Below are positions 6,128 through 14,285 of a stretch of 21,958 bases of DNA, in pieces. The position numbers and the translations under genes are program-made. The notes beneath the pieces are model-generated. The model made no database searches, had not been told where the DNA came from, and saw nothing but the letters and a program-made list of their open reading frames with translations. Within the stretch, counting starts at the first letter, position 1. Every line of letters starts with the position of its first letter. This DNA comes from UBA2402 sp044371005 (GTDB lineage Bacteria > Planctomycetota > Phycisphaerae > Phycisphaerales > UBA1924). The stretch lies in assembly GCA_044371005.1 (NCBI GenBank), contig JBILUL010000076.1, positions 1 through 21,958 on the forward strand, given 5' to 3'.

Positions 6128-9100
6128 TCAGAGCGTGTTGGGCTGTTCCCGATCCTGAACGCCCGGGTCGTTGTCGTGCTTGCGCGACCAGACGATCGGG
6201 GCAGCGACGGCGACTGATGAGTAGGTACCGAAGATCAGACCGGTGGTGAGGCAGAAGGCAAAGGCCCGCATGCCTTCGCCGCCGGCGAAGTAGAGGATCG
6301 TGCAGGAGACCAGGGTCGTGCCGCCGGTGATGAGCGTACGGCTGAAGGTCTGGTTGATCGAATCGTTGATGATCGTCGAGGTCGCGAATGGCAGCTTGCC
6401 CCGGTTCTCGCGGATGCGGTCCATGATGATGACCGTGTCGTTGAGGGAGTAGCCTGCAATCGTGAGGAGTGCAGCGACGATGTTGAGGTCGATCTTGAAC
6501 GGAAGGATGCCGGCCTGACGGACGGTATCGCCCCAGCCCATGTCGTAGGCCCAGCCGCAGAGTGCCAGGAGGCCCGTGACGGTGATGACGTCGTGGATGA
6601 GTGCCACGACCGCCGCGATCGAGTAGCTGAAGGTCTTGAACCGCACCCAGATGTAGATGCCGATGAAGAAGAACGAGAGCAGCGTCGCGGCGAGCGCCTG
6701 CTTCTGGAACGTATCGGCCACGGCGGGGCTGAAGTTCTGGATACCCGCCAGGTTGGTGCTCTTGGTGAGCGCCTCGCGGACAAGTGCCCACTCCTTGGCC
6801 TTCACTGCGTCGGTCCAGCCGGCTTCATCCTCGATGACCGAGATGTTCTCGTCGCGAACGACGATGACGGCCGAGGTGACGCGATCGGGCGTGCCGCCGA
6901 TCACGAGGATCTCGCGAGGGCGGGTGAGGGTTGAGGAGTAATCGGAGCTGCGGCGGACGACATCAAGACGGCTCTTGAGCGAATCAAGCGATGAAGCCGG
7001 CTCGATGTTCTCGAGCACGATCGCGGCACCACCGATGAAGGCCTGCACCGGGTCCTTCGCGGCCGCCCGGTCGATGTTGTCTCCCAGAATGGGACGCTCA
7101 ATCGGATAGACCGGCGCCCGGTTCGCATCAACCTGCTCAGAGCCGGTGAACTTGAGTTCGGGCTTCACATCCATGATGTCCGCAAAGGCGGTCTTGATCG
7201 CCTCGGGAATCGCGTTGGGATCGGCGACGACGCCTTCACCCACGGGCCCGACCTTGATGTCGAACTTCTCTGCGGTCACGCCGTCGGACCGGGGGTTCAA
7301 GGGGATGATCTCGGCGTTGCGCAGCGGCATCATCACGCCCGGAAGATCGGGAGTCGCTGCGATGGCCTTCACGCGTTCCTCGATCTCCTTGCGGGTCATC
7401 TCCAGCTGCGACCCGTCGGCATTGGTCTTGAGCTGGAGCGTGAGCTTGGTGCCGCCCAGGAACTGGTTGTCGAGCATGCGCGGGCCCTGGATGAAGAAGA
7501 TCATCGCAAGGCCCAGACCGACGTAGATGCCCGAGATCGTGAAGAAGACGTAGCGGTAGTTGAGCCACTTGATGTTCGGCGTGATCGCGGCCTGCAGGCC
7601 GGGGATCGCCATCGGCAGCATCGATGTCTTGCGCCAGCCCAACGCCACGCCGATATCAAAGAGCAGTCGACTGACAACCAGCGACGAGAAGAGGGTGGCG
7701 ACGACGCCGATGCCCATGGTGATGGCAAAGCCGCGGATTTCCGGGGTGCCCATGTAGTAGAGCACCACGCAGACGATCAGGTTCGTCATGTTGCCGTCGA
7801 CGATCGACGAGAAGGCCTTGTCGAAGCCCAGGCGGATGGCGGTCTTGAGATCGCAGCCTCGCAGGAGTTCTTCACGCATGCGCTCGTAGATGAGCACGTT
7901 GGAGTCAACCGCCATGCCGAAGGTGAGGATGACGCCGGCGATGCCGGGCATCGTGAAGGCGGCCTTGCTCAGCGCCATGGAACCCAGGATGATCACCGCG
8001 CTGACCAGCAGCGAGATGAACGCGATCATGCCGCACGTGAAGTAGTAGAAGAGCATGAAGACCGCGACGACGATCGCCGCGTACACGCCCGACCACAGAC
8101 CCATGCGCAGGTTGTCCGCACCCAGCTGCGGCGCAATCGTGTCTTCGCTGATCGGATCCGGCGACAGGGCGGCCTGAAGCGAACCACCCGTGAGCGTCCG
8201 GACGACATAGTCGACCTCCGCCGCGGTGAAGTCGCCGGTGATGCGGCCACTGGCCGAGATCGCTGACTGCAGGTTGGGTGCCGTGTAGACCTCCTCATCG
8301 AGGAGCACGCCCATCTTCTTGCCGATGTGCTTGCTGGTCAGTTCACCCAGGTAGCGCGAACCCACCGGATCCATGCCGAAGCGGATCTCCAGCTTGCCCG
8401 TCTCATCGCGGCCCTGCGACGCGCTCGAGACAGCCCAGGGGTTGTCGCGGTGGTCGGACAGCGTCAGACGCGTGCCGGGCGTGTCCCAGAAGAGCATGTA
8501 GTAGTCGCCGCTGCGGGCTTCCACCACATATCCCATGTCGTTGAAGTACGGGGCCGCCTTCGAGTCATCCGCGGCGAGCATCTCCGCCACATCCTTGCTG
8601 TGCAGCCAACCGTCAATCCGGTTCAGGCGACACCAGCGGGCATCATCCGCATTCGCATTCCGCGGCCCAAGTTCCTTGAACTTGCGACGCAGTTCGGCTT
8701 CCGCCGGGTGCGCCCCGGGATTCACGCCGATGCGGAAGCTGAGCACACCAGCACCACGGAGCATGCGCTTGAGATCCTCGGGATCGTCAAGGCCCTTGCG
8801 CTGCGCGGCGTAGGCGTTGTACTTGCCGATGACCGCATCAATCTCGGTCAGTGAGTCAGGGTGCAACTCGCGAAGCTTCTTCTCGGCCTCCTCACGGGGG
8901 CTCATCAGCGAGACCGGCTTGCCCGAGCGATCCACGAACTTGCGGGGCAGGGGCGACAGCGACACAACGCGGCGAAGTTCATCGGCTGAGATCGCCGTCG
9001 CAAGCACCTTGGTCACCACATCTTCATACGCCAGTTCGGCCGTCGCCACGGTCTGGGCGAGTGCTTCCTTCTTGGCGGCATCGGTCTCGGCGGTGTACTG

Positions 9101-9598
9101 CGTGCGTGCAGCGGTCGCGGCATCCGCCGCGGCAGCTGCGGCGTCGAGCAGTTCCTTGCGCTTCGAGTTGCCGTGGGCCAGCGACTCGATGTTGCGGGCA
9201 CGCTCGGGCCCCGCGGCGACCGCGACGTCGATGCGGCCCTTGCTCAAGGCAGCCTTGGCAATGCCTTCGAGCTCACTCTCAAACTCGCGCTTGAGCTGGA
9301 GCACTTCCGGGCTTGGCAGAGGCATCTGGACTTCGATGCGGTCCGTGCCCTGGCCAACCATCGAGATCTCGAACAGGCCGTTGGGGTCAACGCGGTTCTT
9401 GAGCACCTCGATGGTGCGGTTGATGACATCCTTGGCGCTCTCGAGGCTGCTCTCACGGTTCTGCACCGAGTAGAGCAGGCTGACGCCACCCCGAAGGTCC
9501 TTGCCAAGACGCAGATTATCCTTGGCAGGGAAGATCGCCCACCCCATCAGGAGAAGGACGCCGGTCACGATCAGTGCGCTACGAATAATGCTTCGCAT
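6128..9598 (-). CDS. secDF: fused protein translocase subunit SecD-SecF
   Basis: The protein has 1156 aa and joins SecD (about 1-670) and SecF (about 675-1156) in one chain. It is the proton-driven membrane partner of SecYEG that helps pull exported proteins across the inner membrane. SecD signs: TM1 (4-23), GKDLRGGVSL (32-41), the TM4 motif GMAVDSNVLIYERMREE (561-577) with the key Asp565. SecF signs: FLGGTKL (713-719) and AALLTIAGYSLNDTVIIMDRIREN (about 1042-1065). Total length is well above the 730-860 aa usual for fused SecDF. The excess lies in an Ala-rich stretch at about 145-200 of the SecD periplasmic part and a SecF periplasmic part of about 260 residues (703-965), against about 110 in E. 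coli. No strong Shine-Dalgarno precedes the ATG. It lies 78 bp downstream of yajC, with an intrinsic terminator between. Confidence 0.97.
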   Translation of the reverse strand: MRSIIRSALIVTGVLLLMGWAIFPAKDNLRLGKDLRGGVSLLYSVQNRESSLESAKDVINRTIEVLKNRVDPNGLFEISMVGQGTDRIEVQMPLPSPEVLQLKREFESELEGIAKAALSKGRIDVAVAAGPERARNIESLAHGNSKRKELLDAAAAAADAATAARTQYTAETDAAKKEALAQTVATAELAYEDVVTKVLATAISADELRRVVSLSPLPRKFVDRSGKPVSLMSPREEAEKKLRELHPDSLTEIDAVIGKYNAYAAQRKGLDDPEDLKRMLRGAGVLSFRIGVNPGAHPAEAELRRKFKELGPRNANADDARWCRLNRIDGWLHSKDVAEMLAADDSKAAPYFNDMGYVVEARSGDYYMLFWDTPGTRLTLSDHRDNPWAVSSASQGRDETGKLEIRFGMDPVGSRYLGELTSKHIGKKMGVLLDEEVYTAPNLQSAISASGRITGDFTAAEVDYVVRTLTGGSLQAALSPDPISEDTIAPQLGADNLRMGLWSGVYAAIVVAVFMLFYYFTCGMIAFISLLVSAVIILGSMALSKAAFTMPGIAGVILTFGMAVDSNVLIYERMREELLRGCDLKTAIRLGFDKAFSSIVDGNMTNLIVCVVLYYMGTPEIRGFAITMGIGVVATLFSSLVVSRLLFDIGVALGWRKTSMLPMAIPGLQAAITPNIKWLNYRYVFFTISGIYVGLGLAMIFFIQGPRMLDNQFLGGTKLTLQLKTNADGSQLEMTRKEIEERVKAIAATPDLPGVMMPLRNAEIIPLNPRSDGVTAEKFDIKVGPVGEGVVADPNAIPEAIKTAFADIMDVKPELKFTGSEQVDANRAPVYPIERPILGDNIDRAAAKDPVQAFIGGAAIVLENIEPASSLDSLKSRLDVVRRSSDYSSTLTRPREILVIGGTPDRVTSAVIVVRDENISVIEDEAGWTDAVKAKEWALVREALTKSTNLAGIQNFSPAVADTFQKQALAATLLSFFFIGIYIWVRFKTFSYSIAAVVALIHDVITVTGLLALCGWAYDMGWGDTVRQAGILPFKIDLNIVAALLTIAGYSLNDTVIIMDRIRENRGKLPFATSTIINDSINQTFSRTLITGGTTLVSCTILYFAGGEGMRAFAFCLTTGLIFGTYSSVAVAAPIVWSRKHDNDPGVQDREQPNTL

Positions 9599-9623
9599 GT
9601 GAAACCGAATTTTGGAAACCTAC

Positions 9624-9654
9624 CGAAAAAGCACGTGGCACGAAGTGTGCCACG
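9624..9654 (-). terminator. intrinsic terminator between yajC and secDF
   Basis: CGTGGCAC (9634-9641) and GTGCCACG (9647-9654) form a perfect 8-bp stem with loop GAAGT. On the minus strand it is followed by TGCTTTTTCGG, a run of five T. It lies 21 bp past the yajC stop and 36 bp before the secDF start, so it could terminate or attenuate transcription running from yajC into secDF. Confidence 0.7.
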
Positions 9655-9675
9655 CGATGAAACCGATGCAATGAA

Positions 9676-10164
9676 TCAGACGCTGACGGGCTTGGACTCG
9701 GACTTGGGCTCGGCGATCTGAGCCTCAGCCTTGGCGCCGCTGGAACGCAGCACCGAGACGATCGCAGCCTTGGCGAAGCGGATGCGGCCCTCCTCGACCT
9801 TGAGGACGACATCGTCCTGCCCGATCTCAGCAACCGTGCCGATGATGCCGCCACCGGTCTGCACCTTGTCGCCCTTGCGCATGGACTCGATGAGTTCCTT
9901 GCGCTTCTTCTGGTCCTTGCGGCCGCTGAGCAACATCGAGATGAACATCACGCCGAAGGCCAGCAGCACGATCATCGGCAGCATTGATGACCCTGCGCCC
10001 TGGGGCTGACCCGCGGCGGGGGCCGCGGTGCCGCCGGGCTGTACGGTCGCCGCGGCAGGAGCTGCGCCGGGCATGCCCACCGGGCGAGCCGGGGCTGCAG
10101 AAGCCGCGGTGCCATCCTGGGCGAGCGTCATTGGGGTGGCGAATGAAAGAAAGTCGTTGGTCAT
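9676..10164 (-). CDS. yajC: preprotein translocase subunit YajC
   Basis: The protein has 162 aa from the ATG at 10164 (MTNDFLSFATPM). Residues about 17-58 are an unusual Ala/Pro/Gly-rich N-terminal extension. A single transmembrane segment follows (61-80, MLPMIVLLAFGVMFISMLLS), then the YajC core RKDQKKRKELIESMRKGDKV with TGGGIIGTVAEIGQDDVVLKV (about 103-123), a classic YajC signature. A charged Ala/Glu/Lys tail ends the protein. YajC is the small accessory subunit of the SecDF-YajC complex at the inner membrane. The open frame continues upstream to 10326, but that part lacks family similarity and only a weak CAGGA precedes the chosen start. The order tgt-yajC-secDF is widely conserved in bacteria and supports the call. 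Confidence 0.95.
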   Translation of the reverse strand: MTNDFLSFATPMTLAQDGTAASAAPARPVGMPGAAPAAATVQPGGTAAPAAGQPQGAGSSMLPMIVLLAFGVMFISMLLSGRKDQKKRKELIESMRKGDKVQTGGGIIGTVAEIGQDDVVLKVEEGRIRFAKAAIVSVLRSSGAKAEAQIAEPKSESKPVSV

Positions 10165-10344
10165 GCTTCGAATCCTGCCGGTTGCTCGGTCGATGCCGCG
10201 TCTGGCGGCAACGCCGCGATTGATCCCACTGCCGACACGGGGAGTGCCGGCGGGGGAAGGAACGCCCCTGACGGCGGCCGTGAAGGCCGATGCGTGATTC
10301 CAGCGCTGGTGACGCCCCTTGCACAACGCAGGGCGTGGTTCTCT

Positions 10345-11631
10345 TTATGGAAGGAGGCCTTCCGAGGCAACCGGCCAACGCTGCAGCAGACTCTCCCATG
10401 AGTCGTCGAGGATGCAGGCGCGGACGTCCGCCATGAACCGCTGAAAGTGGCGAAGGTTATGCAGGGTCACGAGGATTGGCCCGAGCATTTCCCCAACCAT
10501 GAACAAATGCCGTATGTAGCCGCGGGTGAAGGGTTGCCCATCGGGTGTTGCCCACCCGTGCACCCCGGGCTGACAGGCGTGGCAGTCGCAGCCCGGCTCG
10601 ATCGGGAGTTGATCGGTAGCGAACTGGGCGTTGCGGAGCCTGATCTGTCCTGAGGCCGTGAAGGCGTTGGCGTTGCGGCCATTGCGGGTCGGGAGCACGC
10701 AGTCGAACATGTCGACCCCGGCCATGACCGCGGCGAGCAGGTCGCGCTCGTAGCCGACGCCCATCAGATACCGGGGCTTGTTCTCGGGAAGCAAGGGTGC
10801 GGTGTGGCGGACGACCGAAGCGATCTGCTCGAACCGCTCCCCCACTGCGACGCCGCCGATGGCGTATCCGGGGAGCTCGATGTTGGTGATGCGTTCGGCG
10901 CACCAGGAGCGCTTGGCCAGATCGGTGCCGCCTTGCACGATCCCGAAGAGGGATTGCTCGCCGGGCCGCGTGTGGGCGACCTTGCAGCGTTCGAGCCAGC
11001 GGACGGTGCGTTCGCTGGCGATATCGAGGCGTTTGCCGTGGTCGAAGGGCTGGGCCTTCTTGCTCTTGGACGGCGTTGGCTGCGTGCTGCTCGCATCGCG
11101 AGCCGCGGCGTTGGAGAGGCGGCGTTCCTGGGCCTGGTCGATAGCCGGGGCATCGGGGCTGACCGAAGGTGGACAGTCGTCCAGCGCCATCATGATGTCG
11201 GGGCCCAACTCGTTCTGGATGTGCATGGCCAGTTCGGGCGTGAGCACGATGGTGGCACCATCGATGATGGATTTGAAGGTCACGGCCTGATCATCGACTT
11301 TGTTGGTGTCGGCGAGGCTGTAGGCCTGGTAGCCGCCCGAGTCGGTGAGGATGGGGCCGTTCCAGTTCATGAACCGGTGGACACCGCCCATCTGCTTGAT
11401 GAGGGCCGAGCCGGGCCGGAGCATGAGGTGGTAGGTGTTGTTGAGGAGGATCTGGGCGCCGGTCTGCGAGACCAGATTGGGGAGGATGCCCTTGATGCTG
11501 CCCCGGGTGCCCACGGGCATGAAGGCGGGTGTGTCGAAGCAGCCGTGAAGCGTCTCCACTCTGCCGCGGCGGGCGCGGGAGCGAGTGGAGCGGGCCGAGA
11601 TGGAAAAGGCGAGGGGGGCGTGCTTGGTCAC
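10345..11631 (-). CDS. tgt: tRNA-guanine(34) transglycosylase (queuine tRNA-ribosyltransferase)
   Basis: The protein has 428 aa. It exchanges guanine 34 of GU(N) anticodon tRNAs for preQ1, a step of queuosine synthesis. Visible active-site features: DSGGYQ (97-102), where the usual Phe is Tyr, FGIVQGG (229-235), and the nucleophile Asp310 in MFDCVLPTRNGRNA. The Zn site is Cys348, Cys350, Cys353 and His375 (GCDCHAC and YIRHLF). An unusual hydrophilic insert, about 165-205 and rich in Ser, Thr and Lys, separates DDCPP from ASERTVRWLERC and makes the protein about 50 residues longer than the E. coli enzyme. The start is a GTG at 11631 that overlaps the rhomboid stop (GTGA, 11628-11631), which suggests translational coupling. 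yajC and secDF follow downstream. Confidence 0.97.
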   Translation of the reverse strand: MTKHAPLAFSISARSTRSRARRGRVETLHGCFDTPAFMPVGTRGSIKGILPNLVSQTGAQILLNNTYHLMLRPGSALIKQMGGVHRFMNWNGPILTDSGGYQAYSLADTNKVDDQAVTFKSIIDGATIVLTPELAMHIQNELGPDIMMALDDCPPSVSPDAPAIDQAQERRLSNAAARDASSTQPTPSKSKKAQPFDHGKRLDIASERTVRWLERCKVAHTRPGEQSLFGIVQGGTDLAKRSWCAERITNIELPGYAIGGVAVGERFEQIASVVRHTAPLLPENKPRYLMGVGYERDLLAAVMAGVDMFDCVLPTRNGRNANAFTASGQIRLRNAQFATDQLPIEPGCDCHACQPGVHGWATPDGQPFTRGYIRHLFMVGEMLGPILVTLHNLRHFQRFMADVRACILDDSWESLLQRWPVASEGLLP

Positions 11632-12605
11632 TGTGAATCTGCAGCCTTGCGTGCGTTGGTGGCCCGGCGAAGTGCATCGACCTCTTGGGGCGTGAGGCTG
11701 TCCTTGCCCAGATCCTTGACTTTGGCGAGGATGCGATCAACTTCGGCGTCGCTTGGCGCTGCGGAATCGTCGCCGCGGATGAGCTTGAGGGCGGGCGGCT
11801 TGCCCTTGGGGCGGGTTTTCGGCTTTCGGGAGTCACCGAAGACATCGAAGAAGTCTCGCAGCAGGTGCGAGTTGCGTATGAAGAAGTACCCGGCGATGGC
11901 ACCGCCGATGTGGGCCGCATCACCGCCCTGGTTGTTGCCACCCCACGCCAGGTTGAGCAGCGCGAGGCCGACATAGGCGTACGCCATGACCTTCATCCGC
12001 ATCGAAACCGGCGGGAAGAGGAGTTGCACGATGGTGTCGGGGGCGATGTAGGCGCAGGCCATGATGACGCCAAAGACGCCTGCAGAGGCGCCGACCAGCG
12101 GCGTCCTTGGATCGGAAAAGAGCAGGAAGGGAATGCCGCCCTTGGGGACGAGCATGCCAAGTCCATTGAGGATGAGATAGAGCAGCGCGCCAAAGACGCC
12201 GCAGGTGAGATAGAAGGCCAGATACTTCTTCTTGCCCAGGTGCCCTTCGACCAGCGACCCGAACATGTAGAGGCCCAGCATGTTGAAGCCCACGTGCGCA
12301 AGGCCCGGAGCGTGGAGGAACTGGAACGTGAGGAATCGCCAGAACTCAAGACCACCTGGCCAGCTGACCTCATAGCTCGAGAAGTGGCCAAAGCGGGCAA
12401 GCACATCCGTGCCCTTGGATCCGCCTTGAAGAGCAAACATCCGTAGCAGGTGGACGGCGATGTTCGCGGCGATGATCCAGGTGTTGGCGGACCAGGCACT
12501 GAGCTGGGAGGCCGGGCCCATGCCGCGGCGTCGCTGGCCGGGACGGCCAAACAGCCCCCCGCCGGTATCTTGTTCATAGGCGTAATCGCGGTCGTAGATG
12601 CCCAT
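11628..12605 (-). CDS. rhomboid family intramembrane serine protease
   Basis: The protein has 325 aa from the ATG at 12605 (MGIYDRDYAYEQ). The frame stays open further upstream but has no family-like sequence there. Multiple transmembrane segments lie between about residues 40 and 245. The rhomboid motifs are HVGFNMLGLYMFG (104-116, His and Asn of the oxyanion region), GASAGVFG (172-179, catalytic Ser174) and AHIGGAIAGYFF (231-242, catalytic His232). The enzyme cleaves membrane proteins within the bilayer; its substrates are unknown. A charged cytoplasmic tail (about 255-325) contains SDAEVDRILAKVKDLGKDSL, a feature common in rhomboids of this type. The stop overlaps the tgt start by 4 bp, so the two are probably one transcript. 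No clear Shine-Dalgarno was seen. Confidence 0.93.
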   Translation of the reverse strand: MGIYDRDYAYEQDTGGGLFGRPGQRRRGMGPASQLSAWSANTWIIAANIAVHLLRMFALQGGSKGTDVLARFGHFSSYEVSWPGGLEFWRFLTFQFLHAPGLAHVGFNMLGLYMFGSLVEGHLGKKKYLAFYLTCGVFGALLYLILNGLGMLVPKGGIPFLLFSDPRTPLVGASAGVFGVIMACAYIAPDTIVQLLFPPVSMRMKVMAYAYVGLALLNLAWGGNNQGGDAAHIGGAIAGYFFIRNSHLLRDFFDVFGDSRKPKTRPKGKPPALKLIRGDDSAAPSDAEVDRILAKVKDLGKDSLTPQEVDALRRATNARKAADSQ

Positions 12606-12739
12606 CGGGAGAGGCTGCCTTGCTAAGCGGGTGCTTGTGAGGTCGGGTGAAGTTTGGGAGCGATCGGGAACGGTGTCTTGTTTGGATATCGGCGACTGGG
12701 CTTGCGGGAGGCCAATTCCCGTGCCGGGGCGGAGGTGGC

Positions 12740-13324
12740 TCAGGATGCAGCCTGACTCAACCATCGTGGTGGGAGTCGATCAAGCAAGTGAAGCAGGAGG
12801 AGCGTCTTGGCATCGGTGATGCGGCCGGAGGAAAGCAGCGGAACAACCTGACTGAGGGGGGTTGGCAGGACGCGGATGCGTTCATCATCCTCAAGGTGCT
12901 GTGCGGCAGGTGTGAGGGAGGTGGCCACATAGGCATGCATGAGTTCGTCCGTGAGGCCTGGAGCAGTGTGAAAGCTGCACAGAGGCTCGAGGCGACCGGC
13001 GATGAAACCGGTTTCCTCCGTCAGTTCGCGTGCCGCACACAAGGCCGGGTCTTCCCCGGGAGTCCGGGTGCCCGCAGGCAGTTCGATCATCCACTGCTCA
13101 TTCGAGAGCCGCCAATTCTCGATGAGAATGAGCTGCGCCTCGCCACCGGCGGGCTGCCAGATGGGCGCGATGATGACCGAACCGGGGTGCCGGATGCACT
13201 CACGGGTGATCTGGGTTCCGGCGTTTCCAGAGAAGGTGAGTCGCTCGAAGTCGAACTTGCTGCCTTTGTGCAATAACTCGCGGCTCACCCTTGGCTCAGA
13301 CGAGAAGTTAGTAGTCACACACAT
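12740..13324 (-). CDS. NUDIX hydrolase, ADP-ribose pyrophosphatase-like
   Basis: The protein has 194 aa from the ATG at 13324, which has a GGAGGG Shine-Dalgarno 10 nt upstream (13335-13340). An open extension further upstream is not needed. The NUDIX box is perfect: G85-x5-E91-x7-R99-E100-L-x-E103-E104-x-G106-F, within ELPAGTRTPGEDP. The ELPAG phrase and the overall length fit the ADP-ribose/nucleoside-diphosphate-sugar pyrophosphatase branch. Family members split X-linked nucleoside diphosphates with Mg2+. The substrate is inferred only from family resemblance. It is the first gene of the minus-strand run, 134 bp before rhomboid, and divergent from the ABC ATPase across only 61 bp. Confidence 0.92.
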   Translation of the reverse strand: MCVTTNFSSEPRVSRELLHKGSKFDFERLTFSGNAGTQITRECIRHPGSVIIAPIWQPAGGEAQLILIENWRLSNEQWMIELPAGTRTPGEDPALCAARELTEETGFIAGRLEPLCSFHTAPGLTDELMHAYVATSLTPAAQHLEDDERIRVLPTPLSQVVPLLSSGRITDAKTLLLLHLLDRLPPRWLSQAAS

Positions 13325-13385
13325 ACAATATGGGCCCTCCGGGCGGTGGACGGTCAGAGCGTGATGGATTGATGCGAGTGGCACG

Positions 13386-14285
13386 ATGAAGCATGCGGCG
13401 GCAGAACACAAAGCAGGAATCGCCGGCAATGTCGGCGGCAGTGCTGCCGCGCCCCTGATCCGTCTCGAACATGTCAACAAGACCTTCGGCGAACAGAAGG
13501 TGCTGGACGACTACTGCCTCGACATCGCACCGGCACAGACGCTGGTGATCATGGGGCCCAGCGGCTGCGGCAAGTCGGTGACCCTCAAGCACATCGTGGG
13601 ACTGCTCAAGCCCGACACGGGCCGCATCTTCTTCGATGGGACGCGGACGGATCATCTGAGCGAACCGGAGTTGATTCCGATTCGTCTGCAGATCGGGCTC
13701 CTCTTCCAGATGTCCGCGCTCTTCGACTCGATGAGCGTCTTTGAGAACATCGAGTTCCCGCTGCTTGAACACACGAAGCTCTCGGCGAAGGAGCGGGCCG
13801 AGAAGATCAGTCAGGCATTGGCGACGGTGGACATTGTCGGCGCAGAACAGAAGCTCCCCTCGCAGCTTTCGGGCGGGCAGAAGAAGCGCGTGGCCCTCGC
13901 CCGCGCGATCGTGCTGGGACCGCGGGTGGTGCTCTACGACGAACCGACGACGGGTCTTGATCCGGTGCGGTCCGACGGCATCAACGAGCTGATCATCAAA
14001 CTCAAGAAAGAGATGGGTGTGACCAACGTGGTGGTGACGCACGATCTGGTATCGGCCCGCAAGGTGGCCGACCGGGTGGTGATGATGCTGGGCGGGCGGA
14101 TCGTGGCGACGGGCACGTTCGATGAAGTCGCGGCGAGCCCCGATGAGCGCGTGCAGCACTTCCTCGCCGGCAAGTACGTGAAGGCCGATGATGCGGATGA
14201 GTTGCGGCTGGCGCAGGAGGCGGAGCGCAAGCGAAAGTCGATCTTTGATGCCGCGGCTGCGGCGAGCGAAGGAAAGAGTTCATGA
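13386..14285 (+). CDS. ABC transporter ATP-binding protein, MlaF/Ttg2A type
   Basis: The protein has 299 aa. The nucleotide-binding domain is complete: Walker A GPSGCGKS (57-64), Q-loop LLFQMSALFD (about 105-114), signature LSGGQKKR (161-168), Walker B VVLYDEPTTGLDP (181-193) and the H-loop VTHD (217-220). The phrases QMSALFDSMSVFENIEFPL and VFENI are typical of MlaF, the ATPase of retrograde phospholipid transport between outer and inner membrane. The C-terminus (about 262-299) is a charged extension. The stop overlaps the next ATG by 4 bp (14282-14285), so this and the MCE gene are probably translated together. No MlaE permease gene is next to it; the permease must be encoded elsewhere if this is a working Mla-type system. 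Confidence 0.9.
   Translation: MKHAAAEHKAGIAGNVGGSAAAPLIRLEHVNKTFGEQKVLDDYCLDIAPAQTLVIMGPSGCGKSVTLKHIVGLLKPDTGRIFFDGTRTDHLSEPELIPIRLQIGLLFQMSALFDSMSVFENIEFPLLEHTKLSAKERAEKISQALATVDIVGAEQKLPSQLSGGQKKRVALARAIVLGPRVVLYDEPTTGLDPVRSDGINELIIKLKKEMGVTNVVVTHDLVSARKVADRVVMMLGGRIVATGTFDEVAASPDERVQHFLAGKYVKADDADELRLAQEAERKRKSIFDAAAAASEGKSS

Noticed and set aside
10312..10363. Possible terminator hairpins after tgt (GGAAGG-agg-CCTTCC and ACGCCC/GGGCGT)
   Set aside because: Stems are short or loops long, the first overlaps the end of the coding region, and no T-run follows on the minus strand.
10804..11976. A 390-codon plus-strand open frame opposite tgt and rhomboid
   Set aside because: The minus strand carries intact catalytic motifs of both enzymes; the plus frame has no recognisable domain and is a GC-rich shadow.
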